Notes under the pieces: model-generated
Seen by the model: the letters and a program-made list of their open reading frames with translations, nothing else
What the model was told of the DNA's origin: nothing
The model's database searches: none
Assembly: GCF_017868775.1 (NCBI RefSeq)
Contig: NZ_CP053381.1
Location: 2,232,001-2,296,000, forward strand
Source: Billgrantia sulfidoxydans
Lineage (GTDB): Bacteria; Pseudomonadota; Gammaproteobacteria; Pseudomonadales; Halomonadaceae
Length of the DNA: 64,000 bases
Direction of reading: 5' to 3'
Position numbers and translations under genes: made by a program
In this document: positions 1-11,276 of the stretch, one piece after another
Layout of the letters: each line of letters begins with the position of its first letter
How positions within the stretch are numbered: position 1 is the stretch's first letter

Positions 1-1
1 C

Positions 2-1183
2 TTCGACAGCGCCCAGCATGCCGCCGACCTCTTCGACCTCAAGGTCGAGGGCAACATCTACTCGCGCATCATGAATCCCACCTGCGCGGTGCTGGAGCAG
101 CGCATCGCCGCGCTGGAGGGAGGCATCGCCGGCCTGGCGGTGGCCTCCGGCATGGCCGCGATCACCTACGCGATACAGACCATTGCCGAGGCTGGCGACA
201 ACATCGTTTCGATCAGCGAGCTGTACGGCGGCACCTACAATCTGTTCGCTCATACCCTGCCGCGGCAGGGCATCGAGGTGCGCTTCGCCGACAAGGACGA
301 TCTCGACGGCATCGAATCGCTGATCGATGCCCGCACCAAGGCGGTGTTCTGCGAAAGCGTGGGCAACCCCTCGGGCAGCGTGGTCGACATGGCCCGGCTG
401 GCAGAGGTCGCCCACCGCCACGGCGTGCCGGTGATCGTCGACAACACCGTAGCCACGCCGTTCCTGTGGCGTCCGATCGAGCACGGGGCGGACATCGTCA
501 TTCACTCCGCCACCAAGTACATCGGCGGCCACGGCACCACCGTGGGGGGCGTCATCGTCGATTCCGGAAAGTTTCCGTGGGCTGACCATGCCCAGCGCTT
601 CCCGCTGCTCAACGAGCCGGATGTCTCCTACCACGGGGTGAGCTATACCCGTGACGTGGGCGAGGCCGCCTTCATCGCTCGCGCGCGGGTGGTGCCGCTG
701 CGCAACATGGGCGCAGCGCTCTCTGCCCAAGCGGCGTGGAATCTGCTGCAGGGGCTGGAGACGCTGGCGTTGCGCATCGAGCGCATCTGCGACAATGCCC
801 AGCGCGTGGCCGAGTACCTGGAAGGGCATCCGGCGGTGACCTGGGTACAGTACGCCGGCCTGGCCGGCCACAAGGATCACGCCCTGGCCAAGCGCTACAT
901 GAACGGCCACGCCTCGGGCATCCTCAGCTTCGGCATCCAGGGTGGCCGCGAGGCGGGAGCCCGCTTCTACGATGCGCTGGGCATGATCCTGCGCCTGGTC
1001 AACATCGGCGACGCCAAGACCTGTTCGTCGATTCCGGCCTCGACCACCCACCGTCAGCTCAGCGACGACGAACTCGTCGCCGCCGGCGTGACGCCCGACA
1101 TGGTGCGCCTCTCCATCGGCATCGAGCACGTCGACGACATCATCGCCGACCTGGAACAGGCGCTGGCCGCCAGCCAGGCTTGA
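2..1183 (+). CDS. metY: O-acetylhomoserine sulfhydrylase, 5'-truncated by window edge
   Basis: This is a PLP-dependent enzyme of the Cys/Met metabolism family. It converts O-acetyl-L-homoserine and sulfide into homocysteine in the cytoplasm. The reading frame is open from base 2, and the translated start matches the family's conserved N-terminal region (YSRIMNPT and LEGG). About 30 residues are therefore missing off the left edge, and the ATG at 71 is an internal methionine. The PLP lysine lies in the motif HSATKYIGGHGT. The 393 residues present plus the missing part give the roughly 425 expected of MetY rather than the shorter MetZ, though substrate choice between acetyl and succinyl esters is inferred from this resemblance. 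Confidence 0.9.
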   Translation, partial: FDSAQHAADLFDLKVEGNIYSRIMNPTCAVLEQRIAALEGGIAGLAVASGMAAITYAIQTIAEAGDNIVSISELYGGTYNLFAHTLPRQGIEVRFADKDDLDGIESLIDARTKAVFCESVGNPSGSVVDMARLAEVAHRHGVPVIVDNTVATPFLWRPIEHGADIVIHSATKYIGGHGTTVGGVIVDSGKFPWADHAQRFPLLNEPDVSYHGVSYTRDVGEAAFIARARVVPLRNMGAALSAQAAWNLLQGLETLALRIERICDNAQRVAEYLEGHPAVTWVQYAGLAGHKDHALAKRYMNGHASGILSFGIQGGREAGARFYDALGMILRLVNIGDAKTCSSIPASTTHRQLSDDELVAAGVTPDMVRLSIGIEHVDDIIADLEQALAASQA

Positions 1184-1200
1184 GCCAGTCGGGCACGGGA

Positions 1201-1227
1201 GCGGGCCGTCTCGTACGAGGGGCCCGC
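1201..1227. terminator. Stem-loop after metY
   Basis: GCGGGCC pairs with GGCCCGC across a 13-base loop, 17 bases after the metY stop. There is no clear T-run, so this is only a possible terminator. Confidence 0.35.
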
Positions 1228-1369
1228 AGCGGGTGCCAAAGCGTTGATATCGGCCGCGCGGAGCCCGACTTGAGTCGTGCTTTCGTCTGTCAGGCCAAAG
1301 TGGTGATGCGAATGCCGCTTACATGGCGTTAATCTCTGACAAATCCCAGTAACAAAGAGACGAGACGCC

Positions 1370-2959
1370 ATGCGGATCCTGATGCTTCTACTGGCCGCGG
1401 TTTCGCTTGCCGGTGGACTTCTTCTTTCCTACCTGGAGGGGGCGGGCTGGCAGGCCTTCGCTGGGATCGGCCTCGGGCTGGTGAGCGGCCTTGCGCTGGC
1501 GCTGAGCGGCATGGCGGCGGTCTATCGCGCCGATGCCGACAGCCTCGCCAACGGCCGTATCGCATGGTTGCCCGTCACCCGCGACTACTTCTCGCTGCGT
1601 CGAATGGCCCATGGCCTTATTCGCCAGGCCAGCGCCACGGCTATCGCCTCTGCCGAAGTGTCCCACCACGCCGATCGCATGGACCAGCGCCTGGAACGGC
1701 AGGAGCAGACCGTGCGCGAGGCCTCGTCGAGCATGGCGGCGATCACTTCGGCGATCGAACAGGTGGCCGCCAGCGCTTCCAACGTGGCCACGCTCGCCAG
1801 TCGTTCGCGTGACGCCAGCCATGTGAGTCGCGAATCGCTGGGCCAGGTCATCGAGGAGATGCAGGCACTCGCCGAGCGCTCCGAAGAGGCGCTGGAGCTG
1901 CTCAACATGCTGAGCCAGAAGGCCGACAGCGTGCGCCACGTGACCTCGCTGATCGAGGAGATCGCCGAGCAGACCAACCTGCTCTCGCTCAACGCCTCGA
2001 TCGAGGCCGCCCGGGCCGGCGAACATGGCCGCGGCTTCGCCGTGGTGGCCGGTGAGGTGCGCCAGCTTGCCGGCCGCACCGCCGATGCCACACGCAACGT
2101 CGAAGCCCTGGTCGGGGATATCGGCGACAGCAGCCATCGCGTGGTCGACACCATCGGCCACCTGATGCAGCGCGTTGGCGACCGTGCCAAGGAAATGAGC
2201 AAGGTGGGCGAGCAGCTCACCGAGATGACCGGCCACTTCGACCAGGTGGAGGGCGAGATTCGCTCCATCGCCGAGGCCATGGAGGACACCAACCGACACT
2301 CCCAGCGCGTGGCCGGTACCCTGGGTACGCTGGAAGAGGATGCCGAGCAGGGCAACCGCGACATGCATGGTCTGGCGAGCCAGGCGCGTGCCCTGATGGC
2401 GGGCGCCGAGGCGGTCGATGCGGCGCTCGCCCAGCAGCGCCTCGAAGGGCGCCACCAACAGGTCTTCGAAGCGGCGCGCCAGGCGGCGGCCAAGATCGGG
2501 GAGCTACTCGAATCGGCCATCAAGCGTGGCGAGCTGGACGAGCAGACCCTCTTCCATGCCCAGTACACGCCGATTCCCGGTACCAACCCCCAGCAGTATG
2601 AAACCGGATTCGTCGGCTACACGGACGAGAACTTTCCCTCCATCCAGGAACCGCTGCTCGAGCGGCTGGGTGTCGCTTACGCCATCGGCATCGACCGACG
2701 CGGCTACATCCCCACTCACAATGCGCAGAGCAGTCGCCCCCCCACCGGCGACTACGACCACGACCTCAAGTTCTGTCGCAACCGGCGAATCTACGAGGAC
2801 ACCACCGGCCAACGCTGCGGTACCCATGAGCAGACGCTGTTGCTGCAGACCTACAAGCGCGATACCGGCGAGGTGATGCACGATCTGTCGGTACCCATCT
2901 ATGTCGGCGGCAAACACTGGGGCGGGTTCCGGGTCGGCTACAAGCCGGAAACCGCCTGA
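1370..2959 (+). CDS. Methyl-accepting chemotaxis protein with C-terminal sensor domain
   Basis: This is a chemoreceptor that would signal to CheW/CheA. Two hydrophobic segments (about residues 1-20 and 27-52) are separated by only a few residues, so there is no periplasmic ligand domain. The cytoplasmic signalling hairpin is clear, with its conserved tip around residues 195-235 ([18 protein letters not shown]). After the signalling domain comes an extra region of about 130 residues (about 395-529, with motifs [23 protein letters not shown] and HWGGFRVGY) that resembles a PAS/Cache-like sensor. The sensing end is therefore cytoplasmic and C-terminal. The start follows a purine-rich stretch (GAGACGCC). 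The ligand is unknown. Confidence 0.88.
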   Translation: MRILMLLLAAVSLAGGLLLSYLEGAGWQAFAGIGLGLVSGLALALSGMAAVYRADADSLANGRIAWLPVTRDYFSLRRMAHGLIRQASATAIASAEVSHHADRMDQRLERQEQTVREASSSMAAITSAIEQVAASASNVATLASRSRDASHVSRESLGQVIEEMQALAERSEEALELLNMLSQKADSVRHVTSLIEEIAEQTNLLSLNASIEAARAGEHGRGFAVVAGEVRQLAGRTADATRNVEALVGDIGDSSHRVVDTIGHLMQRVGDRAKEMSKVGEQLTEMTGHFDQVEGEIRSIAEAMEDTNRHSQRVAGTLGTLEEDAEQGNRDMHGLASQARALMAGAEAVDAALAQQRLEGRHQQVFEAARQAAAKIGELLESAIKRGELDEQTLFHAQYTPIPGTNPQQYETGFVGYTDENFPSIQEPLLERLGVAYAIGIDRRGYIPTHNAQSSRPPTGDYDHDLKFCRNRRIYEDTTGQRCGTHEQTLLLQTYKRDTGEVMHDLSVPIYVGGKHWGGFRVGYKPETA

Positions 2960-2976
2960 GCATACCCTCCTCGCAG

Positions 2977-3915
2977 TCAGGCTCGCTCTCCCTCCTGAAG
3001 GGTGCCGGCCGGCGCCAGGGGGGAGCGCGTACGACTGTTCCAGGCCGACCAGGAGTAGAGCGCCAGGCTGGCCCAGATCAGCAGGAAAGTGGCGAGCTGG
3101 ACCAGCGACAGCGGCTCGCGGAACACCAGCAGGGCGATGAAGAACTGAATGGTGGGGTTGAGGTACATCAGGAAGCCCAGCGTGGCAAGGCGCAGGCGCC
3201 GAGCCGCGCCGGCGAAGGCCAGCAAGGGTAGGGCGGTGATGACGCCGCTGGCTACCAGTAGCAGCGTGATGCGAGGCCCGGTGAGGAAATGAGAGAGCTC
3301 GCCGGCGCTGAGCCAGGCGAGCGCCATCAGCCCCAGCGGCAGCAACAGCAGGGTTTCCACGAACAGTCCCGAGAGGCCGTCGAGGGGCACCTGCTTGCGC
3401 AGCAGGCCATAGGTGCCGAAGCTCAGCGCCAGGGTCAGGCTGATCCATGGCAGCTCGCCCAGCAGTACCAGCTGAATGGCTATGGCGATGCCCGCCAGCA
3501 CGACGGCGACGCGCTGCAGCCCGGCCATGGCCTCGCGCAGTACCAGCATGCCCAGCGCAACGTTGACCAGCGGGGTGAGAAAATAGCCCAGGCTGGCCTG
3601 GAAGACCTGCCGGGTCTCCACCGCATAGATGTAGAGCCCCCAGTTGATGGCGATCAGCAGGGCGCAGCCGAGCACCCGTCCCAGGCGACGAGGTTCGGCG
3701 AGCGCCTTGCGGATGGGCCCCCATCGCTTGAGCAGCGTGACCAGCCCCACCAGGAACAGGCACGACCAGATGATGCGGTGGATCAGCACCTCGAAGGCCG
3801 GAACGCCATCGAACAGGGCAAAGAACAGCGGAAAGCAGCCCCACATGACGTAGGCGGCCAGGCCGAAGCCGACACCGCGTGCGGCTTCACTATCGCTCAG
3901 GGATTGCAGGGGCAT
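2977..3915 (-). CDS. rarD: RarD/EamA-family transporter
   Basis: This is a 312-residue integral membrane protein of the drug/metabolite transporter superfamily, with about ten predicted hydrophobic helices in two EamA-like halves. The N-terminal signature (YVMWGCFPLFF followed by HRIIWS) is typical of the RarD group, historically named for a chloramphenicol-related phenotype. The true substrate is not known. The gene runs toward the chemoreceptor gene with 17 bases between their stops, and is divergent from yafV. The assignment rests on the family signature, length and helix pattern. Confidence 0.85.
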   Translation of the reverse strand: MPLQSLSDSEAARGVGFGLAAYVMWGCFPLFFALFDGVPAFEVLIHRIIWSCLFLVGLVTLLKRWGPIRKALAEPRRLGRVLGCALLIAINWGLYIYAVETRQVFQASLGYFLTPLVNVALGMLVLREAMAGLQRVAVVLAGIAIAIQLVLLGELPWISLTLALSFGTYGLLRKQVPLDGLSGLFVETLLLLPLGLMALAWLSAGELSHFLTGPRITLLLVASGVITALPLLAFAGAARRLRLATLGFLMYLNPTIQFFIALLVFREPLSLVQLATFLLIWASLALYSWSAWNSRTRSPLAPAGTLQEGERA

Positions 3916-4069
3916 GCCGGGGTCTCTGATGACGGAAAGCTACAATTTAGCAGCCTATTGAACTTGGCTCCATGATCCCGGGGTGTCTCGGCGAGGCAAT
4001 GCCGCGGGCTGACGTCGCTGCCTGCCTGGGTTAGGCTGAAGCGATAGACGACACCGCAAGGGAGCCACC

Positions 4070-4885
4070 ATGAGCGATTTGCGTACGACCCTGGTTCAGT
4101 GCGACCTGCGCTGGGAAGACCCCGAGGCCAACTGCCGCATGCTCGAGGAGCAGCTGGGAGAACTCGGTGGCGACGAGACCGATCTCATCGTGCTGCCCGA
4201 GATGTTCGCAACCGGCTTTACCATGAACTCCCGTGAAATGGCCGAGCCGATGGAGCAGAGCCGGGCCGTCGCCTGGCTGACAGAACAGGCTCGCGTGCGC
4301 AACTGCGTGATCACGGGCAGTGTCGCAATCGTCGAAGACGGCCACTACTACAATCGCCTCGTCTGGGCTCGGCCGGATGGCAGTCGGGTCTGTTACGACA
4401 AGCGCCACCTGTTCCGCATGGCCGGCGAGCATGAGCGCTACGCCATGGGCCACGACCGGGTGATCGTCACGCTCAAGGGCTTCCGTATCCTGCTCAGCGT
4501 CTGCTATGACCTGCGCTTCCCGGTGTGGCTGCGCCAGAGCCCGGGGCCGGGCGAACATTTCGAGTACGATGCGCTGCTGTGCGTGGCCAACTGGCCGGCG
4601 CCGCGACGGCATCCGTGGCGGATCCTGCTGCAGGCGCGGGCGATCGAGAATCTGTGTCCGGTCATCGGGGTCAATCGTGTCGGCGAGGACGCCAACGGCA
4701 TGCACTATTCCGGCGATTCCATGCTGGTGGACTTCAAGGGCGAGGCGATCATCGACGAGCCGCGAGATACGGCCTTCATCAAGAGTGCGACACTTTCACG
4801 CGCGGACCTCGAGGCGTTTCGCGAGAAGTTTCCTGCCTGGCGCGATGCCGACCATTTCACGCTGGCCGACGGGGTAGGGTTCTGA
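4070..4885 (+). CDS. yafV: Omega-amidase YafV (nitrilase superfamily)
   Basis: This is a carbon-nitrogen hydrolase of 271 residues. The catalytic Glu-Lys-Cys triad is visible: E44 in VLPEMF, K111 in CYDKRHLF and C145 in LLSVCYDLRF. Members of the YafV/Nit2 branch hydrolyse the omega-amides of alpha-ketoglutaramate and alpha-ketosuccinamate, a repair role after glutamine transamination. The start ATG follows GGGAGCCACC, a good ribosome binding site. The stop codon overlaps the start of rsuA (TGATG), implying translational coupling. The exact substrate is inferred from the family. Confidence 0.88.
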   Translation: MSDLRTTLVQCDLRWEDPEANCRMLEEQLGELGGDETDLIVLPEMFATGFTMNSREMAEPMEQSRAVAWLTEQARVRNCVITGSVAIVEDGHYYNRLVWARPDGSRVCYDKRHLFRMAGEHERYAMGHDRVIVTLKGFRILLSVCYDLRFPVWLRQSPGPGEHFEYDALLCVANWPAPRRHPWRILLQARAIENLCPVIGVNRVGEDANGMHYSGDSMLVDFKGEAIIDEPRDTAFIKSATLSRADLEAFREKFPAWRDADHFTLADGVGF

Positions 4886-5586
4886 TGCGCCTGGACCGCT
4901 TCCTGGCGGAAACCACCGACCTGACCCGCAGCCTGGCCAAGAAGGCGCTGCATCGCGGCGAAGTCAGCGTCAACGGAACCGTGACCAAGCAGGCCGCCAG
5001 CCAGGTGGCCAGCACCGACCGCGTGGAGTGGGCCGGGCAACCGCTGACCCTCGTCGGCCTGCGCTATGTCATGCTGAACAAGCCGAGCGACGTAGAGTGC
5101 AGCGCCCGTCGCGGGCTCTATCCGCGCGCCGTCGACCTCATCGATCTGCCCAAGGCCGAACGCCTGCAGACGGTGGGGCGACTCGATGTCGATACCACCG
5201 GCCTGGTGCTGCTGACCGACGATGGGCAGTGGTCGCATCGGGTCAGCTCACCGCGCCGTCGCTGCGCCAAGGTCTATCGTGCCAGCCTGGCGGAGCCGCT
5301 TGCCGGCGATGCGCTGGCCGCCGCCGTGCGGCGCTTCGAGGAGGGCCTCCTGCTCGAGGGCGAAGAGAAACCGACGCTACCGGCAGCCCTGGTGATGCGA
5401 AGCCCCCACGAAGCCGAGCTGACTCTGCACGAGGGGCGCTACCATCAGGTCAAGCGCATGTTCGCCGCCATCGGCAACCGGGTCACGGCGCTGCATCGGG
5501 AATCGATAGGTCCGCTTTCGCTAGGCAATCTCGCCCTGGGGGAGTGGCGCGAGCTGAGCGACGACGAGGTGGCCGGGTTCGACTGA
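4885..5586 (+). CDS. rsuA: 16S rRNA pseudouridine(516) synthase RsuA
   Basis: This is a 233-residue RNA-modifying enzyme. An N-terminal S4 RNA-binding domain (about residues 1-50, beginning MRLDRFLAE) is followed by the pseudouridine synthase core, with the catalytic aspartate in GRLDVDTTGL (D101) and the HEGRYHQVKRMF motif near the C-terminus. This matches RsuA, which modifies U516 of 16S rRNA. I chose the ATG that overlaps the yafV stop because the S4 domain begins there; the open frame extends further upstream but lacks homology. Its stop is one base from the end of the convergent diguanylate cyclase gene. Confidence 0.9.
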   Translation: MRLDRFLAETTDLTRSLAKKALHRGEVSVNGTVTKQAASQVASTDRVEWAGQPLTLVGLRYVMLNKPSDVECSARRGLYPRAVDLIDLPKAERLQTVGRLDVDTTGLVLLTDDGQWSHRVSSPRRRCAKVYRASLAEPLAGDALAAAVRRFEEGLLLEGEEKPTLPAALVMRSPHEAELTLHEGRYHQVKRMFAAIGNRVTALHRESIGPLSLGNLALGEWRELSDDEVAGFD

Positions 5587-5587
5587 G

Positions 5588-7333
5588 TCAGGTGGAGGGG
5601 GCATAGGTTTCGCTACGGTCGCGGCCGCAATGCTTGGCCCGATAGAGAGCCATGTCAGCCAGGCGAACCAGCTCGGTCGGGTCGTCGGCATGGGTCGGGT
5701 AGCTGGCGATGCCGCAGGAGAGGCTGACGCAGCCGAGCGCTTCCCCGCCATGCAGGAAGGATTGCTCGCGCATCGAAGCCAGCAGTCGTTCGACGGCTTC
5801 ACTGGCCTGCTGCGCCGTGGCGCCGGGCATGATCACGACGAACTCCTCGCCGCCCAGGCGGCACACCACGTCGGCCTCGCGGAAGTGCTCACCGATCAGC
5901 CGTGCCGTGGCTGTCAGCACCGCATCGCCGGCATCATGACCATAGAGGTCGTTGAAATGCTTGAAGTGATCGATATCGAGCATGACCAGCGTGAGCGCAC
6001 CGCCGCGCCGGGCACTGGCCGCCTCGTGCGCGAAGACCTCGTCGAAATGGCGGCGATTCTTCAGGCCGGTCAGGGGGTCCTGGTAGGAGAACGCGCGTAG
6101 CTGCTCGACCATGTGCTGCAGGTCTCGGGTGCGATCGGCCACCTGCTGCTCGAGACGCTGGTTCAACCCGATCAGTTCGCGCTGGGTGAGGACGTAATGG
6201 CGCAGCGAGATTGCCACGATGGCGAGGCTGAAGCCCAGAGCCCCCAGGCTGACCGGGATGCGCTGCCATGGTAGCAGCCCATGGGCGACCGCCATGTCGA
6301 GCAGCAGCAGCAGGGCGAACAGGCCATAGGCGGCAATGACGAGCCGCTGCTCGCCGTTGAGCCGCTTCAGGTGCCCGGCAATCAGCGCGAACAGCACCGG
6401 CAGGCTGGTGGCCAGCAGGGCATCGAAGACCGGAAAGGTGCTGGAGAGATTGATGACGCCACTCAGCGCCAGCCCCAGTGCCAGGACCAGATATCCCAGG
6501 TGGAGCTGCCACAGCCGGCGAATCCAGCGCGAAAGACGATTCGTGAACCAGGGCTCGAGCAGCAGGCCGATGCCCACCGGAAGCGCGTAGTAACCTGCTG
6601 CCGCGAGGTAATCCCATAGCAGCGGTGTCGCCAGCAGCAGCTGGCTGGCCTGGGTTTCGGCCAGGATCATCACGCCCGAGGCGAGCGAGAAGAGTCCGAT
6701 GCCGGCAAAGGTCTGGCGTCGCTGATGAATCAGCGCGAAGCTGCCAGCCAACAGCGCCAGCAGCAGGCAGAAGGCGCTGACCACAAGGTCGGCCGCCGAG
6801 CGATTCAGGATCATGGCGAAGAACTCGGGGCGATCCATCAGGCGAACCTCGCCCCACAGGCCGATATCGGTGTAGTTCGAGTAGACCCGGAACGCCAGTT
6901 GCCGGCCGCCGAAGTCTTCGGGCAGGCTGATCACGTGCCACGGCCAGCCGATGAAGGGGCCTTGCCCCCGCGCATCGAAGTTGCCGTGCTGGTAGATCGG
7001 CTCGGTATCGAGGAAGGCCTGAGCGATCAGGTCGATGCTGTAAATGTAGAGCACCGGGTCTCGCCACTCACCATCAGGCAGGGTGATGCGAAACCAGGCG
7101 TGGTGATTGCCGTCCCGGCCGGGCGGGTTGGAAGGGAAGTCGATGGCCTGCCAGGCAGCTTCATCATCGGTGACAAGCCAGACAGGCGTACCGTCTTCGA
7201 GCGTGGGCGAATCCCCCCAGCGATACTCCCATCCGCTATCGAGATCCAGGGAGGACGTGGCCGCCGCCACGACAGGAAAGAAGAGCAGAACCAGTGGCGC
7301 GAACAACCGCAGCGGGAGGTCGAGGCAGCGCAT
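5588..7333 (-). CDS. Membrane diguanylate cyclase (7TM sensor plus GGDEF)
   Basis: This 581-residue sensor cyclase is expected to make cyclic-di-GMP. A signal peptide is followed by a periplasmic region of about 150 residues with a beta-rich, 7TMR-DISM extracellular-like character, then about seven hydrophobic helices, a short coiled coil, and a C-terminal GGDEF domain. The active-site loop reads RLGGEEF, an active form, and DIDHFKHFND precedes it. I placed the start at the ATG at 7333 because it begins a signal peptide (MRCLDLPLRLF...) and has AGGAA nine bases upstream; the open frame extends 31 codons further without support. The ligand is unknown. Confidence 0.87.
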   Translation of the reverse strand: MRCLDLPLRLFAPLVLLFFPVVAAATSSLDLDSGWEYRWGDSPTLEDGTPVWLVTDDEAAWQAIDFPSNPPGRDGNHHAWFRITLPDGEWRDPVLYIYSIDLIAQAFLDTEPIYQHGNFDARGQGPFIGWPWHVISLPEDFGGRQLAFRVYSNYTDIGLWGEVRLMDRPEFFAMILNRSAADLVVSAFCLLLALLAGSFALIHQRRQTFAGIGLFSLASGVMILAETQASQLLLATPLLWDYLAAAGYYALPVGIGLLLEPWFTNRLSRWIRRLWQLHLGYLVLALGLALSGVINLSSTFPVFDALLATSLPVLFALIAGHLKRLNGEQRLVIAAYGLFALLLLLDMAVAHGLLPWQRIPVSLGALGFSLAIVAISLRHYVLTQRELIGLNQRLEQQVADRTRDLQHMVEQLRAFSYQDPLTGLKNRRHFDEVFAHEAASARRGGALTLVMLDIDHFKHFNDLYGHDAGDAVLTATARLIGEHFREADVVCRLGGEEFVVIMPGATAQQASEAVERLLASMREQSFLHGGEALGCVSLSCGIASYPTHADDPTELVRLADMALYRAKHCGRDRSETYAPST

Positions 7334-7476
7334 GGGTGGCGTTTCCTGTGTTCCTGACGGCGCGAAGCCCCAGTATAAGGTATACCTGTCCAGTGAAGCG
7401 CGTTCGGCATACTTAGCCGAAGACAAGGCTTTATACCGTTATCATTTTTTCGCCAAATCACGCCTACTTCGCGAAA

Positions 7477-7496
7477 GTCATCATGTCATCATGTCA

Positions 7497-7500
<4 letters not shown>
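7477..7500. repeat. Triple tandem 8-bp repeat at the end of yejF
   Basis: Three consecutive copies of GTCATCAT lie here, the last ending in G. The yejF stop codon (7497-7499) is in the third copy, and the rest lies in the 3' noncoding sequence. It is a short microsatellite that could change copy number. Confidence 0.7.
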
Positions 7501-9087
<1,587 letters not shown>

Positions 9088-9095
<8 letters not shown>

Positions 9096-10173
9096 TGGCT
9101 TGGGTCCTGGTCAACGGCGTAGCGCTGGCGGCATGCTGGATGTGGCGCGGATCGAAGGCGTCGCGCAGCCCCTCGCCGATGAAGACCAGCAGCGAAAGCA
9201 TGAGCGACAGACTGACGAAGGCGGTGATGCCGAGCCAGGGCGCATGTAGGTTGTTCTTGCCCTGGGCCACGAGCTCGCCCAGCGAGGGCGAGCCTGGGGG
9301 TAGACCGAAGCCGAGGAAATCGAGCGCCGTCAGGGTGGTGATGGCGCCGGTGAACAGGAACGGGATGAAGGTCAGGGTGGCCACCATGGCGTTGGGCAGC
9401 ACGTGACGCCACATGATCAGCCGTGACGGCAAACCCATGGCCTTGGCGGCACGCACATACTCGAGGTTGCGGGCACGCAGGAATTCGGCGCGCACCACGT
9501 CCACCAGGCCGAGCCAGGAGAACAGCAGCATGATGCCGAGCAGCCACCAGAACCCCGGCTGGACGAAGCTGGCCAGGATGATCAGCAGGAACAGCACCGG
9601 CAGCCCCGACCAGATCTCGGTCAGGCGCTGGCCGATCAGGTCGGTCTTGCCGCCGAAATAGCCCTGCATGCCGCCGATAATCACCCCCATCACCAGCGAG
9701 CCCGCCGTCAGCACCAGGGCGAAGGCCACCGATAGGCGAAAGCCGTAGATCACGCGCGCCAGGACGTCGCGACCCTGGTCGTCGGTGCCCAGCCAATGTC
9801 GCGAATCGGGCGGGGAAGGCGAGGGGCGCATCATCTGCATGTCCAGGGTCTGGTAGGAGAACGGAATCAACGGCCAGACGGCCGAGGCATGCGCCTCGAT
9901 CTGCTCGCGAATGAAAGGGTCGTGGTAGTCGGTACGCGTCGGCAGGAAGCCGCCGAACTCGGTTTCGGGATAGTCCACCAGCAGCGGCACGTACCACTGG
10001 CCATCGTAGCGCATGACCAGGGGCTTGTCGTTGGCGATCAGCTCAGCGCCGAGGCTCACCACGAACAGGACAAGGAAGATCCACAGCGAGACCCGGGCAC
10101 GGCGGTTGCGGCGGAAGACCTCGATGCGCCGGCGTGCGATCGGCGAGAGCTTGAAGGTGAACGCAAGTGACAT
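9088..10173 (-). CDS. yejE: Peptide ABC importer permease YejE
   Basis: This is a 361-residue inner-membrane permease. An N-terminal helix and a periplasmic loop of about 100 residues are followed by a BPD_transp_1 region with several helices and the EAA-like motif region (RAAKAMGLPSRLI). The loop between the first two helices is long, as in the YejE/OppC type. It sits 4 bases after yejB and overlaps yejF by 8 bases, so the three are clearly cotranscribed. With YejB it would form the channel for YejA-delivered peptides. Confidence 0.92.
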
Positions 10174-10177
10174 CGGC

Positions 10178-11251
10178 TCAGGACTCCCGTGTCTCGAAAT
10201 CGATGCGCGGATCCACCCACACGTAGGTGAGGTCGGACACCAGCTTGAGGATCAGCCCTATCAGGGTGTAGAGGAACAGCGTGCCGAAGATCACCGGATA
10301 GTCGCGCTGCATTACCGCTTCGAAGCCGAGCAGGCCGAGCCCCTCCAGCGAGAAGATCACCTCGATGAGCAGCGACCCGGTGAAGAAGATCGTCACCAGG
10401 GCGCCGGGCAGGCCGGCAATGATGATCAGCATCGCATTGCGAAACACGTGGCCGTAGAGGGTTCGGCGGTCGCTCGCGCCCTTGGCGCGCGCCGTCAGGA
10501 CGTACTGCTTGTGGATCTCGTCGAGGAAGCTGTTCTTGGTCAGCATGGTCAGCGTGGCGAAGCTGCCGATGGTCATGGCGGTGACCGGCAGAGTGATGTG
10601 CCAGAAATAGTCCTTGATCTTGCCCCAGGTGGAGAGCGTCTCGAAGTCGGGCGACGTGAGGCCGCGCAGGGGGAAGAGATCCCAGTAGCTGCCGCCGGCG
10701 AACAGCACGATCAGCAGGATGGCGAAGAGAAACCCGGGGATGGCATAGCCGACAATCACCAGCCCCGACGACCAGACGTCGAAACGCGAGCCATGATGGA
10801 GCGCCTTGCGAATCCCCAGCGGGATCGAGATCAGGTAGACCAGCAGGGTGGTCCACAACCCCAGCGAGACCGAGACCGGCAGGCGCTCGATCATCAGCTC
10901 GACGACGGGACGGTCGCGGAAGAAGCTGTTGCCGAAATCGAAGGTGGCATAGTCGCGCATCATGCCGAGGAAACGCTCGTGGGCGGGCTTGTCGAAGCCG
11001 AACTGCTGCTCGAGCTGCTCGATGAAACGCGGGTCGATGCCGCGGGCGCCGCGGGACTCGTCGCGCACGACCACGTCGCCACCGCCGGCGTCCAGGCGCG
11101 TGCTGACCATGCTGTCGACGCCCTCGAAGCGGGCCAGCATCTGGTCGATGGGGCCGCCGGGGGCGGCCTGGACGATGATGAAGTTGAGCAGCATGATGCC
11201 CACCAGGGTGGGAATCATCAGCAGCAATCGGCGCAGGATGTAGCGGCTCAC
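10178..11251 (-). CDS. yejB: Peptide ABC importer permease YejB
   Basis: This is a 357-residue permease of the OppB/DppB type. It begins with the standard N-terminus [20 protein letters not shown] and has six predicted helices. The cytoplasmic loop that contacts the ATPase includes [20 protein letters not shown]. Between helices 1 and 2 there is the extended periplasmic segment usual for YejB. The gene lies 25 bases after yejA and 4 before yejE on the same strand. Confidence 0.92.
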   Translation of the reverse strand: MSRYILRRLLLMIPTLVGIMLLNFIIVQAAPGGPIDQMLARFEGVDSMVSTRLDAGGGDVVVRDESRGARGIDPRFIEQLEQQFGFDKPAHERFLGMMRDYATFDFGNSFFRDRPVVELMIERLPVSVSLGLWTTLLVYLISIPLGIRKALHHGSRFDVWSSGLVIVGYAIPGFLFAILLIVLFAGGSYWDLFPLRGLTSPDFETLSTWGKIKDYFWHITLPVTAMTIGSFATLTMLTKNSFLDEIHKQYVLTARAKGASDRRTLYGHVFRNAMLIIIAGLPGALVTIFFTGSLLIEVIFSLEGLGLLGFEAVMQRDYPVIFGTLFLYTLIGLILKLVSDLTYVWVDPRIDFETRES

Positions 11252-11276
11252 GTCAGGTCATCCTCATGGCGGTGGC

